Assembly (NCBI GenBank): GCA_027021615.1
Contig: JALUTY010000018.1
Coordinates: 1-61,813 of the forward strand
Length of the DNA stretch: 61,813 bases
Reading direction: 5' to 3'
Source of the DNA: a bacterium
Lineage (GTDB): Bacteria > Desulfobacterota > Deferrisomatia > Deferrisomatales > Deferrisomataceae
Under the pieces are notes generated by a model. It saw only the letters and a program-made list of their open reading frames with translations. It did no database searches and had not been told where the DNA came from. The translations under genes were made by a program, and so were the position numbers. How positions within the stretch are numbered: the first letter of the stretch is position 1; each line of letters opens with the position of its first letter. This document shows, one piece after another, positions 61,599-61,813 of the stretch.

Positions 61599-61813
61599 TT
61601 AGAACTCCACGGCGAGCTGGGCGGTCACCAGGTCCCGGCTGTCCAGGGTGTTGCCGTCCTCGTCCACCCCAAAGCCCTCGTCGTACTCCCCGTGCAGATA
61701 CTCCAGGCTCACGCTCACCCCCTCCAGCGCACCCCACGAAACGACCGCCCCGTACTGGAGCTCCGGCTGTCCCCCCAGCTCCCGGCTCCCCTCCACACGC
61801 ACCGCCACCTCCA
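61599..61813 (-). CDS. Outer-membrane beta-barrel protein, C-terminal fragment (LbtU-like porin?)
   Basis: Open at the window edge; about 70 C-terminal residues are visible. Alternating hydrophobic strands (YGAVVSWGALEGVSVSLEYLH) and the ending LVTAQLAVEF, with terminal Phe, are the barrel-assembly signature. The ending resembles LbtU-type siderophore porins, but too little is present to be sure. It lies upstream of the cobalamin riboswitch and so outside its control. Confidence 0.55.
   Translation of the reverse strand, partial: EVAVRVEGSRELGGQPELQYGAVVSWGALEGVSVSLEYLHGEYDEGFGVDEDGNTLDSRDLVTAQLAVEF

Noticed and set aside
1-61813. tRNA and rRNA genes
   Set aside because: Gene gaps were read for cloverleaf and TTCGA-type signatures; none was convincing.

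Overview
This window is very GC-rich bacterial chromosome. It carries large multiheme c-type cytochromes, a pyruvate:ferredoxin-type oxidoreductase, a hemerythrin, NtrC-type regulation and TonB/B12 uptake. That mix fits an anaerobic, probably metal-reducing deltaproteobacterium (Desulfobacterota/Desulfuromonadia-like). The placement is inferred from gene content and style; no rRNA or tRNA gene was seen. Genes are dense. Many start on GTG or ATG that overlaps the previous stop (GTGA/ATGA).

Layout. 1-2.5 kb: hemerythrin end, an eight-heme hydroxylamine-oxidoreductase-like cytochrome, a hotdog thioesterase and a bidirectional terminator. 2.5-10.7 kb: a 2228-residue PKD-type lipoprotein, divergent from a membrane-embedded LuxR-type regulator. 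10.7-14.4 kb (minus): trkA-trkH-cvpA-MoaD-like. 15-16.2 kb: cheR-PilZ pair, convergent with serA. 18-23 kb: RluA-type pseudouridine synthase with a Cys-rich partner, then recQ coupled to a SMUG1-like uracil-DNA glycosylase. 23-34.9 kb (minus): a tightly overlapped ten-gene operon joining a PEGA-repeat protein, a TPR-like lipoprotein, a complete Dpp/Opp-type ABC transporter, an exported multi-domain protein, a TolB-like propeller and a small acidic protein. 35.3-42.7 kb: an exported carboxypeptidase-regulatory-like protein divergent from a 35-heme cytochrome, followed by a histidine kinase, an NtrC-type regulator and a small membrane protein. 42.9-45 kb: two hypothetical proteins and an FAH-family hydrolase. 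45.4-50.4 kb (minus): XRE-cupin regulator, then 2-oxoacid:ferredoxin oxidoreductase gamma, a GltD-like/ferredoxin fusion, alpha and beta. 51-53.4 kb: long-form GAPDH and a Rossmann protein. 53.8-61.4 kb (minus): cobalamin riboswitch, btuB-like receptor, propeller lipoprotein, btuF-btuC-btuD-like ABC system and tonB. The window ends in a beta-barrel porin fragment.

The least explained feature is the intergenic DNA. Eight copies of a 200-280 bp multi-arm palindromic element, in two subfamilies and both orientations, occupy gene gaps. Nine sites carry cassettes of degenerate 7- and 8-base tandem repeats, often joined to the hairpin GGGCCTTCGGCCC. Some of these repeats supply the start or end of neighbouring reading frames. 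No transposase, integrase or CRISPR was found in the window. All coordinates, motif counts and stem pairings were read by eye and not computed.
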